Shown: one piece after another, positions 34,257 through 43,921 of the stretch
Numbering within the stretch: position 1 is the stretch's first letter
Layout of the letters: every line of letters starts with the position of its first letter
Program-made: the position numbers and the translations under genes
Source of the DNA: an uncultured Flavobacteriaceae bacterium
GTDB lineage: Bacteria; Bacteroidota; Bacteroidia; Flavobacteriales; Flavobacteriaceae
Assembly (NCBI GenBank): GCA_934675205.1
Contig: CAKUPQ010000001.1
Coordinates: 248,001 to 312,000, forward strand
DNA: 64,000 nt
Direction: 5' to 3'
The notes under the pieces: generated by a model
Seen by the model: only the letters and a program-made list of their open reading frames with translations
What the model was told of the DNA's origin: nothing
The model's database searches: none

Positions 34257-35657
34257 TTAATGATTATGTGAATGTCCTTTTTCTTCTCTTTCTCTTTTGT
34301 AATTATCTCCTGATGATTTCAGAATAGTCTTAACCTCTGCCTGTGCAATTACAGGGAAACTACGAGAATACAGTAAGAATAATACAAAGAAGAATCCGAT
34401 TGTTCCGATATAAATTCCAATATCGACAAATGTCGGTTGGAACATTGTCCAAGATGATGGCAGGTAATCTCTGTGTAATGAAGTTACAATAATTACGAAA
34501 CGCTCAAACCACATTCCCACGTTTACCACAATCGAAATAATAAACGATACCATAATACTTGTTCTGATTTTCTTAAACCACATTATCTGTGGAGAAATTA
34601 CGTTACAGGTCATCATCAACCAGTATGACCACCAGTAAGGCCCTGTTGCTCTGTTCAAGAAAGCGTACTGTTCATACTCAACTCCCGAATACCAAGCTAC
34701 GAAAAGCTCCGTAATATAAGCAATACCAACGATTGACCCCGTAATCATAATTACGATGTTCATCAATTCGATATGCTGAATTGTAATATAATCTTCAAGG
34801 TTACACACTTTTCTCATAATAATAAGAAGTGTATTTACCATTGCAAACCCGGAGAAGATAGCTCCTGCCACAAAATAAGGAGGTAAGATTGTCGTATGCC
34901 AACCCGGAATTACCGAAGTAGCAAAGTCAAATGATACAATCGTGTGTACCGAAAGTACAAGCGGAGTTGCCAAACCTGCCAAAACCAATGATACTTCTTC
35001 AAAACGTTGCCAATCTTTTGCTCTACCGCTCCAACCAAATGAAAGGATAGAATATATCTTTTTGTTAAAAGGCGTAATAGCTCTATCTCTGATCATTGCA
35101 AAGTCAGGTAAAAGTCCTGTCCACCAGAACACCAATGATACAGAAAGATAAGTCGAAATCGCAAATACGTCCCAAAGTAGCGGTGAGTTAAAGTTTACCC
35201 ACAACGACCCGAATTGGTTTGGTACAGGAAGTACCCAATATCCTAACCAAGGACGCCCCATATGGATAATCGGGAAAAGACCCGCCTGAACTACCGAGAA
35301 AATCGTCATCGCCTCCGCAGAACGGTTAATTGCCATTCTCCATTTCTGACGGAACAACAAAAGTACAGCAGAGATAAGTGTACCAGCGTGTCCGATACCT
35401 ACCCACCATACGAAGTTGGTAATATCCCAAGCCCAACCTACTGTTTTATTTAATCCCCACGTTCCGATACCGGTAGAAACCGTATAGGCCATAGAACCAA
35501 CTCCCCACAAAAAGGCAGCTAACGCTATCAAAAACACAGTCCACCATTGTTTATTTGCTTTACCTTCTACCGGACGGGCTACATCAACCGTAACATCGTG
35601 GTAGGTTTTATTTCCTAAAACTAAAGGCTTTCTAATAGGTGCTTCGTAATGAGACAT
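34257..35657 (-). CDS. actC: Alternative complex III, NrfD-like membrane subunit ActC
   Basis: 466 residues, about ten membrane helices. NrfD/PsrC family features: 'WAWDITNFVWWVGIGHAGTLISAVLLLFRQKWR' (about 84-115) and 'SVHTIVSFDFATSVIPGWHTTILPPYFVAGAIFSG'. It forms the quinol-binding membrane arm together with ActF. The last residues are His-rich (REEKGHSHNH). It follows actB by 33 bp. Confidence 0.93.
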   Translation of the reverse strand: MSHYEAPIRKPLVLGNKTYHDVTVDVARPVEGKANKQWWTVFLIALAAFLWGVGSMAYTVSTGIGTWGLNKTVGWAWDITNFVWWVGIGHAGTLISAVLLLFRQKWRMAINRSAEAMTIFSVVQAGLFPIIHMGRPWLGYWVLPVPNQFGSLWVNFNSPLLWDVFAISTYLSVSLVFWWTGLLPDFAMIRDRAITPFNKKIYSILSFGWSGRAKDWQRFEEVSLVLAGLATPLVLSVHTIVSFDFATSVIPGWHTTILPPYFVAGAIFSGFAMVNTLLIIMRKVCNLEDYITIQHIELMNIVIMITGSIVGIAYITELFVAWYSGVEYEQYAFLNRATGPYWWSYWLMMTCNVISPQIMWFKKIRTSIMVSFIISIVVNVGMWFERFVIIVTSLHRDYLPSSWTMFQPTFVDIGIYIGTIGFFFVLFLLYSRSFPVIAQAEVKTILKSSGDNYKREREEKGHSHNH

Positions 35658-35690
35658 AATCCTTTACTTTATCTTTTAATTACTTTTCAG

Positions 35691-38600
35691 TTATACGTTT
35701 CTTACTTTTACTTGGTAGAACACATTTGGTTTTGTTCCGATATGCTCTAACAAGTGGTACATTCTTTCGTCTTCGGCTAATTTAGCAACCTGACTTTCTT
35801 TGTCGTTCACATCTCCGAATACCATAGCTCCGCTACCACAAGCGGCAGAACAAGCAACAGCATTGTTGAATTCTTCGCTTTCCACTACTCTACCCTCGCG
35901 TTTCGCTTTTAAGATAACTGCTTGAGTAGATTGGATACAGAACGAACATTTTTCCATAACCCCACGAGAACGAACTACAACATCAGGATTCAGAACCATT
36001 CTACCCAAATCATCGTTCATATTGTAATCAAATTCAGGATTTTTGCTGTATAAGAACCAGTTGAAACGTCTTACTTTATACGGACAGTTGTTTGCACAGT
36101 AACGAGTTCCCACACAACGGTTATAAGCCATATGGTTTTGTCCTTGTCTTCCGTGTGAAGTAGCAGCTACCGGACAAACTGTTTCACAAGGTGCATGATT
36201 ACAATGCTGACACATAACAGGTTGGAATGCTACCTGTGGATTATCCGCAGGATTTTCCAACTCTCCGTACGTATCAATACTTCCGAAAAGTCCGGTTGCT
36301 TTTTCGTTCTTTTTAGTAACATCATCAGCAAAAGTTTCTTCTGACGAATAATATCTGTCAATACGCAACCAGTGCATATCACGTGAACGTCTAACCTCTG
36401 ATTTACCAACAACAGGAACGTTATTTTCTGCATGACAAGCGATAACACAAGCTCCACAACCTGTACAAGCATTCAAGTCAATAGACAATTTGAAATGATG
36501 TCCAACACTTCTGTCAAACGATTCCCAAATATCCACTTTCGATGCCTCCATCGGTTGGTGGTCTAAAGATACCATCGGAACAGGATTCCAAACTTTAGCA
36601 TCTTCACTGTTAAATGTATCTAATGTCGTTTCTTTAAGGATATCTCCTCTACCCATAAGGGTTCTATGTAACTGCACACAAGCGAACTCGTGCCATTTGT
36701 TACTGTCTTTAGAAACGGTTGCTCTTTGTGTATTGTTGAAATCTTTATACAAAGTATAAGCATTAACCCCTACCTGCATTTCGGCTTTCATTCCTTCTTT
36801 TCTTCCGTATCCTAACGAAAGTCCGATAGTTCCCTGAGCTTGTCCGGGTTGAATGATTACAGGAACATTTTCTAATTTTGTTCCTCCTACTTCAATCGTG
36901 ATATAATGTCCGTCAAGTCCTCCGTTGGCTACATTTCTGTTTTTAACTCCAAGATTTTCTGCATCAATTCTGTTCATTGTTGCATAGTTATCCCAAGAAA
37001 CACGGGTAATCGGGTCAGGGAATTCCTGTAACCAAGGATTGTTTGCCTGTTGTCCGTCTCCCATACCGATTTTGGTATAAAGAATAACGTCAAATTCTCC
37101 CGATTGTTCTGATTTCAATAATGAAGTTACAGCTGAAGTAGCGTCTGTTACACTTCCCGAATTAGCTGATGTATTTTCCGAAACGAAAATTCCATCGTGA
37201 ACAGCCTGATTCCAAGTTTTACCTTCAAGAACCGAAGTTGTCCAGAAATTTTTTAAATAATCGTAGTATGAAGTTTCGTTATCTGTCCAAGAAAGCAAAG
37301 CCTCCTGCAATTGTTTTGAATCAAACAACGGACGGATAGTCGGCTGCATAATGCTGTAATGTCCTTTTACGATGTTTACATCTCCCCAAGATTCCAAATA
37401 GTGAGGTAAGGCAACCGCTACATTCGTAATTTTTGCTGTTTCATCTTCTTTCAAAGAAAAAGCAACCGAAGTTTTTGCTTTTGCAATCACTTCTGCGAAT
37501 TCTCCTCCGTTCGGAAGTGAATATACAGGATTTACTCCACTCATTATTAAGGTGTGAACTTGTCCTGCTTTTAAATCTGTAATCAGTTGGGCAACTGCTT
37601 TAGCGTCTCCTTTTCTGATTTGTCTTGTATTATTGGTATCGAATGCCTCACTTTCTAACGCTTGGTTGATAGCAATAGCCAAAAGCTGTGCATTTTTATC
37701 TTCCAATCCGGTTACAAAAACACCTTTGCTACCTGCTCTTTTCAGTTCGTTAGCTGCATTTACAACTTCTTCTTCTCTTTGAAGCCCCGAAACAGCAACT
37801 GCATTTCCTGTGATGATTCCGTAGATTTTAACTAAAGCTAATTTTTGTTGAGCTACACTCATCGAGTAACGCTTATCTGCATTAGCTCCTGCCAAACTCA
37901 TATTAGCCTCAAATTGGAAATGTTTCGACATTTTTCCTTTTGCAGGAATACGTTTTTGAGCATATCCGTTATCGTATCCTCCACCTTGCCAATCTCCCAA
38001 AATATCAGCTCCAACCGAAACAATCGTATCTGCTTTTGCAAAATCATATTCTGCCAAAGCTCTTTCTCCAAATACTTCTTCAAAAGCATCTAAAGATTCC
38101 GAACACGAAACCGCATCATAAACAACGTGTTTTGCAGTTGGATATTTGGCAATAAAATCAGCCATTAATTTATCTGTAGACGGACTTGCCAATGTTCCTG
38201 TCAAAAGAACAATCTGTTCTCCTGATGCTTGAGCCTCTGCCAAAGATTTTTTCACTTTCGCATCAACATCATTCCACGAAGCATCTTTTCCGTCAATTTT
38301 TGCATTTTTAAGACGAGAACTGTCATACATTGACAAAACTGATGCGTGAACACGTGCATTAGCACATATTCTTGCTTCAGGCAAATTGTTGTTCTCAATT
38401 TTGATAGGACGACCTTCTCTTGTTTTTACGAGAATATTTGCAAAATCAAATCCGTCTGCCATTGTAGTAGCATAATAATCAGCTACTCCCGGAATGATTT
38501 CTTCCGGTTGCACCACATAAGGAATTGATTTAACAACCGGTCCTTCACAAGCTGCAAGCGATGCTGCTGCTGTACTGAAACCAACATATTTCAAAAAATC

Positions 38601-38759
38601 ACGTCTTGTTGTTGAAGAAGAAGAAAGCGTTTTTTCATCTCCCAAGAATTCATCTGTAGGAATTTCTTCAACAAATTCGTTATTTTTAAGCGTCTCAACA
38701 ATAGAACTGTTTTCGTTCAGTTCTTCAACACTTTTCCAGTATTTTTTGTTTGATGACAT
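35691..38759 (-). CDS. actB: Alternative complex III, iron-sulfur/molybdopterin-like subunit ActB
   Basis: 1022 residues from ATG 38757-38759 (MSSNKKYWKS); an in-frame ATG 45 bp upstream would overlap actA. A Tat-type motif 'TTRRDFLKYVGF' and lipobox-like 'SLAACEG' lie at about 50-75. It is a fusion of a molybdopterin-oxidoreductase-like domain with a ferredoxin domain. Cys motifs: 'CTGCGACVIACH', 'CQHCNHAPCETVCPV', 'CVGTRYCANNCPY' and 'CSFCIQ...CSAACGSG', giving three 4Fe-4S and one 3Fe-4S site by analogy. It conducts electrons from quinol to the haem subunits. Confidence 0.94.
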   Translation of the reverse strand: MSSNKKYWKSVEELNENSSIVETLKNNEFVEEIPTDEFLGDEKTLSSSSTTRRDFLKYVGFSTAAASLAACEGPVVKSIPYVVQPEEIIPGVADYYATTMADGFDFANILVKTREGRPIKIENNNLPEARICANARVHASVLSMYDSSRLKNAKIDGKDASWNDVDAKVKKSLAEAQASGEQIVLLTGTLASPSTDKLMADFIAKYPTAKHVVYDAVSCSESLDAFEEVFGERALAEYDFAKADTIVSVGADILGDWQGGGYDNGYAQKRIPAKGKMSKHFQFEANMSLAGANADKRYSMSVAQQKLALVKIYGIITGNAVAVSGLQREEEVVNAANELKRAGSKGVFVTGLEDKNAQLLAIAINQALESEAFDTNNTRQIRKGDAKAVAQLITDLKAGQVHTLIMSGVNPVYSLPNGGEFAEVIAKAKTSVAFSLKEDETAKITNVAVALPHYLESWGDVNIVKGHYSIMQPTIRPLFDSKQLQEALLSWTDNETSYYDYLKNFWTTSVLEGKTWNQAVHDGIFVSENTSANSGSVTDATSAVTSLLKSEQSGEFDVILYTKIGMGDGQQANNPWLQEFPDPITRVSWDNYATMNRIDAENLGVKNRNVANGGLDGHYITIEVGGTKLENVPVIIQPGQAQGTIGLSLGYGRKEGMKAEMQVGVNAYTLYKDFNNTQRATVSKDSNKWHEFACVQLHRTLMGRGDILKETTLDTFNSEDAKVWNPVPMVSLDHQPMEASKVDIWESFDRSVGHHFKLSIDLNACTGCGACVIACHAENNVPVVGKSEVRRSRDMHWLRIDRYYSSEETFADDVTKKNEKATGLFGSIDTYGELENPADNPQVAFQPVMCQHCNHAPCETVCPVAATSHGRQGQNHMAYNRCVGTRYCANNCPYKVRRFNWFLYSKNPEFDYNMNDDLGRMVLNPDVVVRSRGVMEKCSFCIQSTQAVILKAKREGRVVESEEFNNAVACSAACGSGAMVFGDVNDKESQVAKLAEDERMYHLLEHIGTKPNVFYQVKVRNV

Positions 38760-38784
38760 ATTATAAAATAAATTTAAGTCTTGA

Positions 38785-40053
38785 TTAATAATGACATTTT
38801 CCACACTCTAAACCTCCCATTTGTGCAACAGTCAGTTTATCTACTCCATATTTTGTAGCAAGTTCAGCGTGAATTTTTTCGTAATATTCGTTTCCTTCTG
38901 TTTTGATATTGGTCGTTCTGTGGCAATCCACACACCAACCCATAGAAAGTGTTGCGTGTTGCTCCATAATTTCCATAGACTCAACCTCTCCGTGACAAGT
39001 CTGACATTCCAAACCTGCAACAGAAACGTGCTGCGAGTGATTGAAATAAACAAAGTCAGGTAAATTATGAATACGAACCCACTTCACAGGTTTCGGCTCT
39101 TTCGAGTACTCACGAGTATTCGGATCCCAACCTACTGCTTCGTATAATTTTTGAATCTGTTCAGTATAGAATGCTTTAGTGTATCCGTTAGCCAAATCCT
39201 CATCTCCATTATATTCAGAAATATTTTCGTGGCAGTTCATACACACATTAAGTGACGGAATTCCTGCAGTTTTACTCGTTCTTGCAGATGAGTGACAATA
39301 TTTACAATCTATCTGATTATCTCCTGCATGTATTTTATGTGAATAATGAATCGGCTGAATCGGAGCATATCCTTTGTCAATACCAATCTGCATCATATAT
39401 CCATATCCGAAATATGCTCCTGCAAGAAGTAAAAATATTACAGAAACCAATACCAAAAACTGATTTTTAACAAAAGCCTGCCATAGGTTTCCTTTTGGCT
39501 CTGCCAATTCTACCCCTTTAGCTTTTGCGATTTCTTTCAGCCCTTTGCTTACCATATAAAGCATAGCAACCAACACCAAAAGAATCAGAACTAAAGCCCC
39601 TAAAATCAATGTGTTTGTAGAATCACTTCCTGTTCCAGAAACAGCATTATCTCCATTCAGATTCGGAGGAGTTGGTGGTGTTTCAATTTTAGTATCAGTA
39701 TATGCCAAGATATTGTCAATATCAGCACTTGATAATTGAGGAAAGGCAGTCATCGGAGAACCTTTATACTCGTCAAAAATCTTAACAGCTGCTGCATCTC
39801 CCGATTTTACCATTTCGGCACTGTTTGCAATCCATTTGTGCAACCAAGCATTGTCGTGCTTTTCGGTAATACCCCTCAAGGCAGGACCTGTCATCTTTTT
39901 ATCCAAATGGTGACAAGCAGCACAATGCGTATTAAACAATGATTTACCTGCTGCTACATCTCCTTCTTGTGCAAATACAGACGTACTGAACACAAAAAGC
40001 AAACTCAATAAGAAAATTCTAAACCCAGAATTATGGTTTCCCAATTTTTTCAT
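38785..40053 (-). CDS. actA: Alternative complex III, multihaem cytochrome c subunit ActA
   Basis: 422 residues with a signal peptide (IFLLSLLFVFSTSVFAQ). Six CxxCH haem motifs: CAACH (44), then CKYCH, CMNCH, CQTCH, CVDCH and CGKCH, the last ending the protein. The first lies in an N-terminal monohaem domain, separated from the pentahaem domain by a membrane helix (about 150-170) and a second helix (about 195-215). It is the first gene of the cluster, 26 nt before the actB start. A promoter lies about 90 bp upstream. Confidence 0.94.
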   Translation of the reverse strand: MKKLGNHNSGFRIFLLSLLFVFSTSVFAQEGDVAAGKSLFNTHCAACHHLDKKMTGPALRGITEKHDNAWLHKWIANSAEMVKSGDAAAVKIFDEYKGSPMTAFPQLSSADIDNILAYTDTKIETPPTPPNLNGDNAVSGTGSDSTNTLILGALVLILLVLVAMLYMVSKGLKEIAKAKGVELAEPKGNLWQAFVKNQFLVLVSVIFLLLAGAYFGYGYMMQIGIDKGYAPIQPIHYSHKIHAGDNQIDCKYCHSSARTSKTAGIPSLNVCMNCHENISEYNGDEDLANGYTKAFYTEQIQKLYEAVGWDPNTREYSKEPKPVKWVRIHNLPDFVYFNHSQHVSVAGLECQTCHGEVESMEIMEQHATLSMGWCVDCHRTTNIKTEGNEYYEKIHAELATKYGVDKLTVAQMGGLECGKCHY

Positions 40054-40059
40054 ATCTAA

Positions 40060-40074
40060 AAACGATTATCGTTT
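40060..40074. promoter_or_regulatory. Palindrome in the actA leader
   Basis: AAACGAT-T-ATCGTTT, a perfect 7-bp inverted repeat 6 bp before the actA start codon, inside the predicted 5' UTR. Possible operator or mRNA hairpin controlling the respiratory cluster. Confidence 0.35.
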
Positions 40075-40139
40075 ATATTTGGCACGCTTTTTTCTACACT
40101 TATATAATAAGGCACGTACTTTTTTTTAGAAAATTTTAG

Positions 40140-40169
40140 CAAAAATACGACTTAAACCATATTCTCAAA
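40140..40169 (-). promoter_or_regulatory. Promoter of the act-cox cluster
   Basis: On the minus strand TTTG (40166-40169), 18-nt spacer, TATTTTTG (40140-40147): a good Bacteroidetes promoter about 90 bp upstream of actA. Confidence 0.6.
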
Positions 40170-40223
40170 GCCTAAACATACCTTATCGCAATAATTTATA
40201 CCTATTCTAAATAAGACAACTGT

Positions 40224-40253
40224 GTTGATTTTAATTTTTATATAGTACATTTG
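40224..40253 (+). promoter_or_regulatory. Promoter of the SPOR-domain gene
   Basis: GTTG (40224-40227), 18-nt spacer, TACATTTG (40246-40253), 18 bp before the ATG. Lies about 55 bp from the divergent act-cox promoter. Confidence 0.6.
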
Positions 40254-40271
40254 CCTAAAATATAATCCGTT

Positions 40272-40652
40272 ATGAAATTTTTAAACCTGAAATCTTCGTT
40301 ATTTATAATGTTTCTAATTGTACTAAACAGCAATAATTTAACAGCTCAAGTTACTGTTGAACAAGATTCGAAATTTGAAAATCTGTTGAGTGAAAAAAGA
40401 AAAGTCAATTCCTCAATTACTACTACCGACAAATATAAAATTCAGATTTTTTATGGGGAAAACCAAAATGCACGAAAAACCTTAGCAGATTTCAGGAGGA
40501 ATTTTCCCGATATTGACGGAACTGTTATTTTCAGCTCTCCGAATTACAAAGTACAAGTCGGTAATTTCAAAACCAAAATTGATGCTGACCGAAACAGATT
40601 GGAAATAATCAAAAAATATCCCGATGCTTTGGTTGTAAGAGTTACGAGGTAA
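40272..40652 (+). CDS. SPOR domain-containing secreted protein
   Basis: 126 residues. Signal peptide (FIMFLIVLNSNNLTAQ), then a short linker and a SPOR-like domain covering about 55-125: 'YKIQIFYGENQNARKTLADFRRNFPDIDGTVIFSSPNYKVQVGNFKTKIDADRNRLEIIKKYPDALVVRV'. SPOR domains bind denuded glycan strands at the septum, so a periplasmic cell-wall role is likely. Divergent from the act-cox cluster. Confidence 0.85.
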   Translation: MKFLNLKSSLFIMFLIVLNSNNLTAQVTVEQDSKFENLLSEKRKVNSSITTTDKYKIQIFYGENQNARKTLADFRRNFPDIDGTVIFSSPNYKVQVGNFKTKIDADRNRLEIIKKYPDALVVRVTR

Positions 40653-40803
40653 ATGATTGAGGGTTTGAGATTGTCCGTTCCGATAGCTCTTGGGAGGAAA
40701 CTACGAAACCTATCTGCAGGCAGGTAACTCACTTTTTTAGATTGCTGCACTTCGCTGTTCACAATGACGCACAACATTCAGCCTTATGTCAAACCGATGA
40801 CTT
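40653..40803. repeat. Intergenic repeat-like DNA
   Basis: Unlike the surrounding AT-rich spacers, this 150-bp stretch carries GGGAGGAAACTACGAAACC and GATTGCTGCACTTCGCTGTT followed by CACAATGACG. The latter resembles the 'GATTGCTTCG..CGCAATGACG' intergenic repeats I associate with Bacteroidetes genomes (from memory). No ORF; no second copy in the window. Confidence 0.4.
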
Positions 40804-41181
40804 TTATGATATAATCGGTCTTGGCTTTTTGGATTGGATTTCTGCAAGCCAATAGATTAAATTTCCTATTCCACTTACCAAAACAATAATCAAAATCCAG
40901 ACTACACGCATATTGTTTTGTTCTAAATTTGGATTTTTGGTTACATGAACGATAAAATAAATCAAGCTCAATAGTGAAAGTATAACCGAAAGGAAAATAA
41001 ATATAAAAATAAACGCTAATCCTCCGAATAGTTCAGTCGGAAAATCATCGGGGTTACTCTCCAATTGTGAAGCATTGGATATTATCGAAAAAAGAAAAAC
41101 AAAATATCCGACAAAAATAAGAATCAGCGAAACCAAAGGAGCGATGGCTAAAAAGCCTTGCAAAGTCCTGTTATTAAGCAT
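40804..41181 (-). CDS. Small membrane protein, PLDc_N-like, hypothetical
   Basis: 125 residues, three hydrophobic helices. The C-terminal part 'MRVVWILIIVLVSGIGNLIYWLAEIQSKKPRP' has the pattern W-I..I...IG.liY...E of the PLDc_N (phospholipase D nuclease N-terminal) membrane module found alone in many Bacteroidetes proteins. No catalytic HKD motif is present. Function unknown. Flanked by repeat-like DNA downstream. Confidence 0.6.
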   Translation of the reverse strand: MLNNRTLQGFLAIAPLVSLILIFVGYFVFLFSIISNASQLESNPDDFPTELFGGLAFIFIFIFLSVILSLLSLIYFIVHVTKNPNLEQNNMRVVWILIIVLVSGIGNLIYWLAEIQSKKPRPIIS

Positions 41182-41229
41182 AATAGTTTAAATTTATTTC
41201 TCGCAAATATAAACAAAAAGTGCTTTTAT

Positions 41230-41763
41230 TTATAATTCCGATTGGATTTTTTCTATAAGATTTTTGAGCTCCGTATCCAATTCGAGATTTGTTATTTTAT
41301 TGCTTTCCACCTCAAAATTTTCAGAAAATTTCGGAAGTGAAAAAACTCCTTTAATTGTTGCTCCGTCAAATGGAAAACGATTTTCTGTAATTCCCAAAAC
41401 AGACTTCCCTCCTCTTGCTCCGTTTGAAGTAGCCATAAGCAACATCGGTTTTTGTTGGAAAACTTTTATCCCTTGTCTTGAAGACCAGTCAAAAATATTC
41501 TTAAATGCAACCGACAAATTCCCGTTGTGTTCTGCCAAAGACAAAACAATCAAATCGCAATTCGCAATCTTCTGTAAAAACTTTGTTGCCAATTCCGGTT
41601 TTCCGAGTTCTTTTTCCCTATCCACACTAAATAGTGGTAATTCGTAATCATTCAAATCCAAAACCTCAACTTCTGCTCCCTCAAATAAAGAAGAAGCATA
41701 AACCGCTAACTTTTTGTTTATCGAATTTTTGCTGTTGCTCCCTGCAAATGTTAGTATTTTCAT
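41230..41763 (-). CDS. NADPH-dependent FMN reductase family protein
   Basis: 177 residues. Flavodoxin-like fold with the phosphate-binding loop 'TFAGSNSKNSINKKLAVY' (about 4-21), 'LIVLSLAEHNGNLSVAFKNIFDWSS' and 'KPMLLMATSNGARGGKSV' (about 110-128), characteristic of YieF/ChrR/azoreductase-type enzymes. It probably reduces quinones or other electrophiles with NAD(P)H and FMN in the cytosol. Confidence 0.87.
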   Translation of the reverse strand: MKILTFAGSNSKNSINKKLAVYASSLFEGAEVEVLDLNDYELPLFSVDREKELGKPELATKFLQKIANCDLIVLSLAEHNGNLSVAFKNIFDWSSRQGIKVFQQKPMLLMATSNGARGGKSVLGITENRFPFDGATIKGVFSLPKFSENFEVESNKITNLELDTELKNLIEKIQSEL

Positions 41764-41796
41764 TGTTGAATCATTTTGAATTTATAAGTATATCAT

Positions 41797-42672
41797 TTAA
41801 TCCATTCTCAAACTAATCCCCATATTAACATACAAACTTATGTTTAATCTGTTTTCGTCATTCGAATAATATTCTTTAAATTGATTATCTAAAAAACGAT
41901 AGTCTCTGAAACCGGAACACCCTACCTTTGCATTTAACCAAAAATCTTTATAGAAATTATATCCGATTGTCGGAGCCAAAGTGATGTTCATCGTCTTGAG
42001 ATAATTATTTGATTGAGAGGCATCAAACCTCTGAATATTAAAAATAGAGGCATCTAAATTGTAACTCAATCCGTATTCAAATTTTTCGGTTGGAGTCAAA
42101 ATAACATAAGCAAAACTCGGAAGAATTGCATAAACTCTCACCCAATCATTGGTATATTTCAGATACAACAACGGAAGAACCACATCTTTGTTCAAATCAT
42201 TATTATACGTAATCCCCAATCCGTAAATCAGGCTAGGATTTTCTGTTGATCTTCTCAATCCTATACCGTTCAAACTCAGAAAAACATCTTTCGAGCCAAA
42301 TTCCCTCGAAAAATCAGAACGAATGTTAATTCTCGGAGAGATAATAAATTCCAAATTTTCTGAATAGCTGTATCTTCCGAAAAAACCAACTCTTACATCA
42401 TTTAATTTTTCGGGATAAAAATCAGATTCATACTCATAATTATAAAATGAGTTTTTATAATTCAGATTCGTATAAACTTTTACTTTTTGTCCTAAATTAA
42501 ATCCGGGTAAAATCAGATTCGCTTCTACAATCTGCAATGATGCTTTTTGATTGTACTCATCCATTTTTTGAGTCGGAAACAAACTATAATTTATATAAGC
42601 TGCATCATTATTTGTTTGGGAATAAACAGTAACCAACATAAAAAAAGATAAAAAAGCAGCTATTTTATACAT
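41797..42672 (-). CDS. Outer-membrane beta-barrel protein (DUF6268-like)
   Basis: 291 residues from ATG 42670-42672, the one that starts the signal peptide MYKIAAFLSFFMLVTVYSQ; an in-frame ATG 36 bp upstream only lengthens it with an unlikely head. Alternating strands (LGQKVKVYTNLNYKNSFYNYEYES, LEFIISPRINIRSDFS, FEYGLSYNLDASIFNI) end in 'LNISLYVNMGISLRMD', typical of a 12-14-strand barrel. The DUF6268 label is a best guess. Possibly a transporter or channel; no clue to the substrate. Confidence 0.6.
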   Translation of the reverse strand: MYKIAAFLSFFMLVTVYSQTNNDAAYINYSLFPTQKMDEYNQKASLQIVEANLILPGFNLGQKVKVYTNLNYKNSFYNYEYESDFYPEKLNDVRVGFFGRYSYSENLEFIISPRINIRSDFSREFGSKDVFLSLNGIGLRRSTENPSLIYGLGITYNNDLNKDVVLPLLYLKYTNDWVRVYAILPSFAYVILTPTEKFEYGLSYNLDASIFNIQRFDASQSNNYLKTMNITLAPTIGYNFYKDFWLNAKVGCSGFRDYRFLDNQFKEYYSNDENRLNISLYVNMGISLRMD

Positions 42673-42826
42673 AAAAATATTTTTAGCTAAATTATCAAAA
42701 AATATCATTCTGTAACTAATTTACCCGCAATGAATTATCTATAATTAGCTAAAACACATACAAATATACTATGAACCCAATATGTTTTAACTTGATGATT
42801 GTTCGAAATCGTGTATAAAAACGTAT

Positions 42827-43921
42827 TTACACATTAAAACGAAAGTGCATTATATCTCCGTCTTTTACGATATATTCTTTTCCTTCAACACGCAGTTTTC
42901 CTGCTTCTTTTACTTTGGCTTCCGAACCGTAATTTACGTAATCATCATAGGCAATAACCTCTGCTCGGATAAATCCTTTTTCGAAATCTGTATGGATAAC
43001 TCCGGCTGCTTTCGGGGCTGTATCTCCGATATTGATAGTCCAAGCACGAACTTCTTTAACTCCAGCTGTGAAATAAGTCTGCTGCTTTAAGAGTTTGTAA
43101 GCCGAACGAATCAAAACCGAACTTCCCGGTTCCTGCAAACCTAAATCCTCCAAAAACATTTGTCTTTCCTCATAGGTTTCAAGCTCCGTAATATCAGCTT
43201 CCGTTGCAACAGCTAACGTGATAACCTCTGCATTTTCGTCTTTTACAAGCTCCTTAACCTGCTCTACATATTGGTTTCCGTTTACAGCTGAACCCTCATC
43301 AACATTACAAACATATAGCACAGGTTTTGTTGTAATCAGCTGGAAAATCTCCATCAATTTTTCTTCATCTTCATTATTCGGAATAATTGTTCTTGCGGAT
43401 TTTGCCTCTAACAAAGCGGTGCGGATTCGCTCTAACAAAGATTCTTCTACTTGAGCTTCTTTGTTTCCTGTTTTGGCAGCACGTTTGGTTTTTTCCAAGC
43501 GTTTTTCTACTGTTTCCAAGTCTTTTAATTGCAACTCAATATCAATAATTTCCTTATCTCTGATAGGGTTTACTCCTCCCTCAACGTGAACGATATTGTC
43601 ATTGTCAAAACAACGAAGTACGTGAATGATAGCATTACACTCTCTGATATTTCCTAAAAATTGGTTTCCTAATCCTTCTCCTTTACTTGCTCCTTTTACC
43701 AATCCTGCAATATCCACAATTTCAACCGTTGCAGGTTGCACTCGCTCCGGATTCACTAATTCGGATAATTTTTCTAATCTCGGGTCAGGTACGTTTACCA
43801 CTCCCACATTCGGCTCAATGGTACAAAACGGAAAGTTTGCACTCTGTGCCTTTGCATTCGACAAACAATTAAAAAGTGTTGATTTTCCTACATTTGGTAA
43901 GCCTACAATTCCTGCTTTCAT
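42827..43921 (-). CDS. ychF: Redox-regulated ribosome-binding ATPase YchF
   Basis: 364 residues, the family length. Obg-family G1 'GIVGLPNVGKSTLFNCLS' (4-21) and the switch region 'ANFPFCTIEPNVGVV' are followed by 'VEIVDIAGLVKGASKGEGLGNQFLGNIRECNAIIHVLRCF', a coiled-coil (about 125-170) and a C-terminal TGS domain (IRAEVIAYDDYVNYGSEAKVKEAGKLRVEGKEYIVKDGDIMHFRFNV). It is a cytoplasmic ATPase binding 70S ribosomes and linked to the oxidative-stress response. Confidence 0.96.
   Translation of the reverse strand: MKAGIVGLPNVGKSTLFNCLSNAKAQSANFPFCTIEPNVGVVNVPDPRLEKLSELVNPERVQPATVEIVDIAGLVKGASKGEGLGNQFLGNIRECNAIIHVLRCFDNDNIVHVEGGVNPIRDKEIIDIELQLKDLETVEKRLEKTKRAAKTGNKEAQVEESLLERIRTALLEAKSARTIIPNNEDEEKLMEIFQLITTKPVLYVCNVDEGSAVNGNQYVEQVKELVKDENAEVITLAVATEADITELETYEERQMFLEDLGLQEPGSSVLIRSAYKLLKQQTYFTAGVKEVRAWTINIGDTAPKAAGVIHTDFEKGFIRAEVIAYDDYVNYGSEAKVKEAGKLRVEGKEYIVKDGDIMHFRFNV

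Noticed and set aside
28819-40053. Novel respiratory complex
   Set aside because: The gene order and motifs are those of the known alternative complex III plus caa3/aa3 oxidase, so the system itself is not new.
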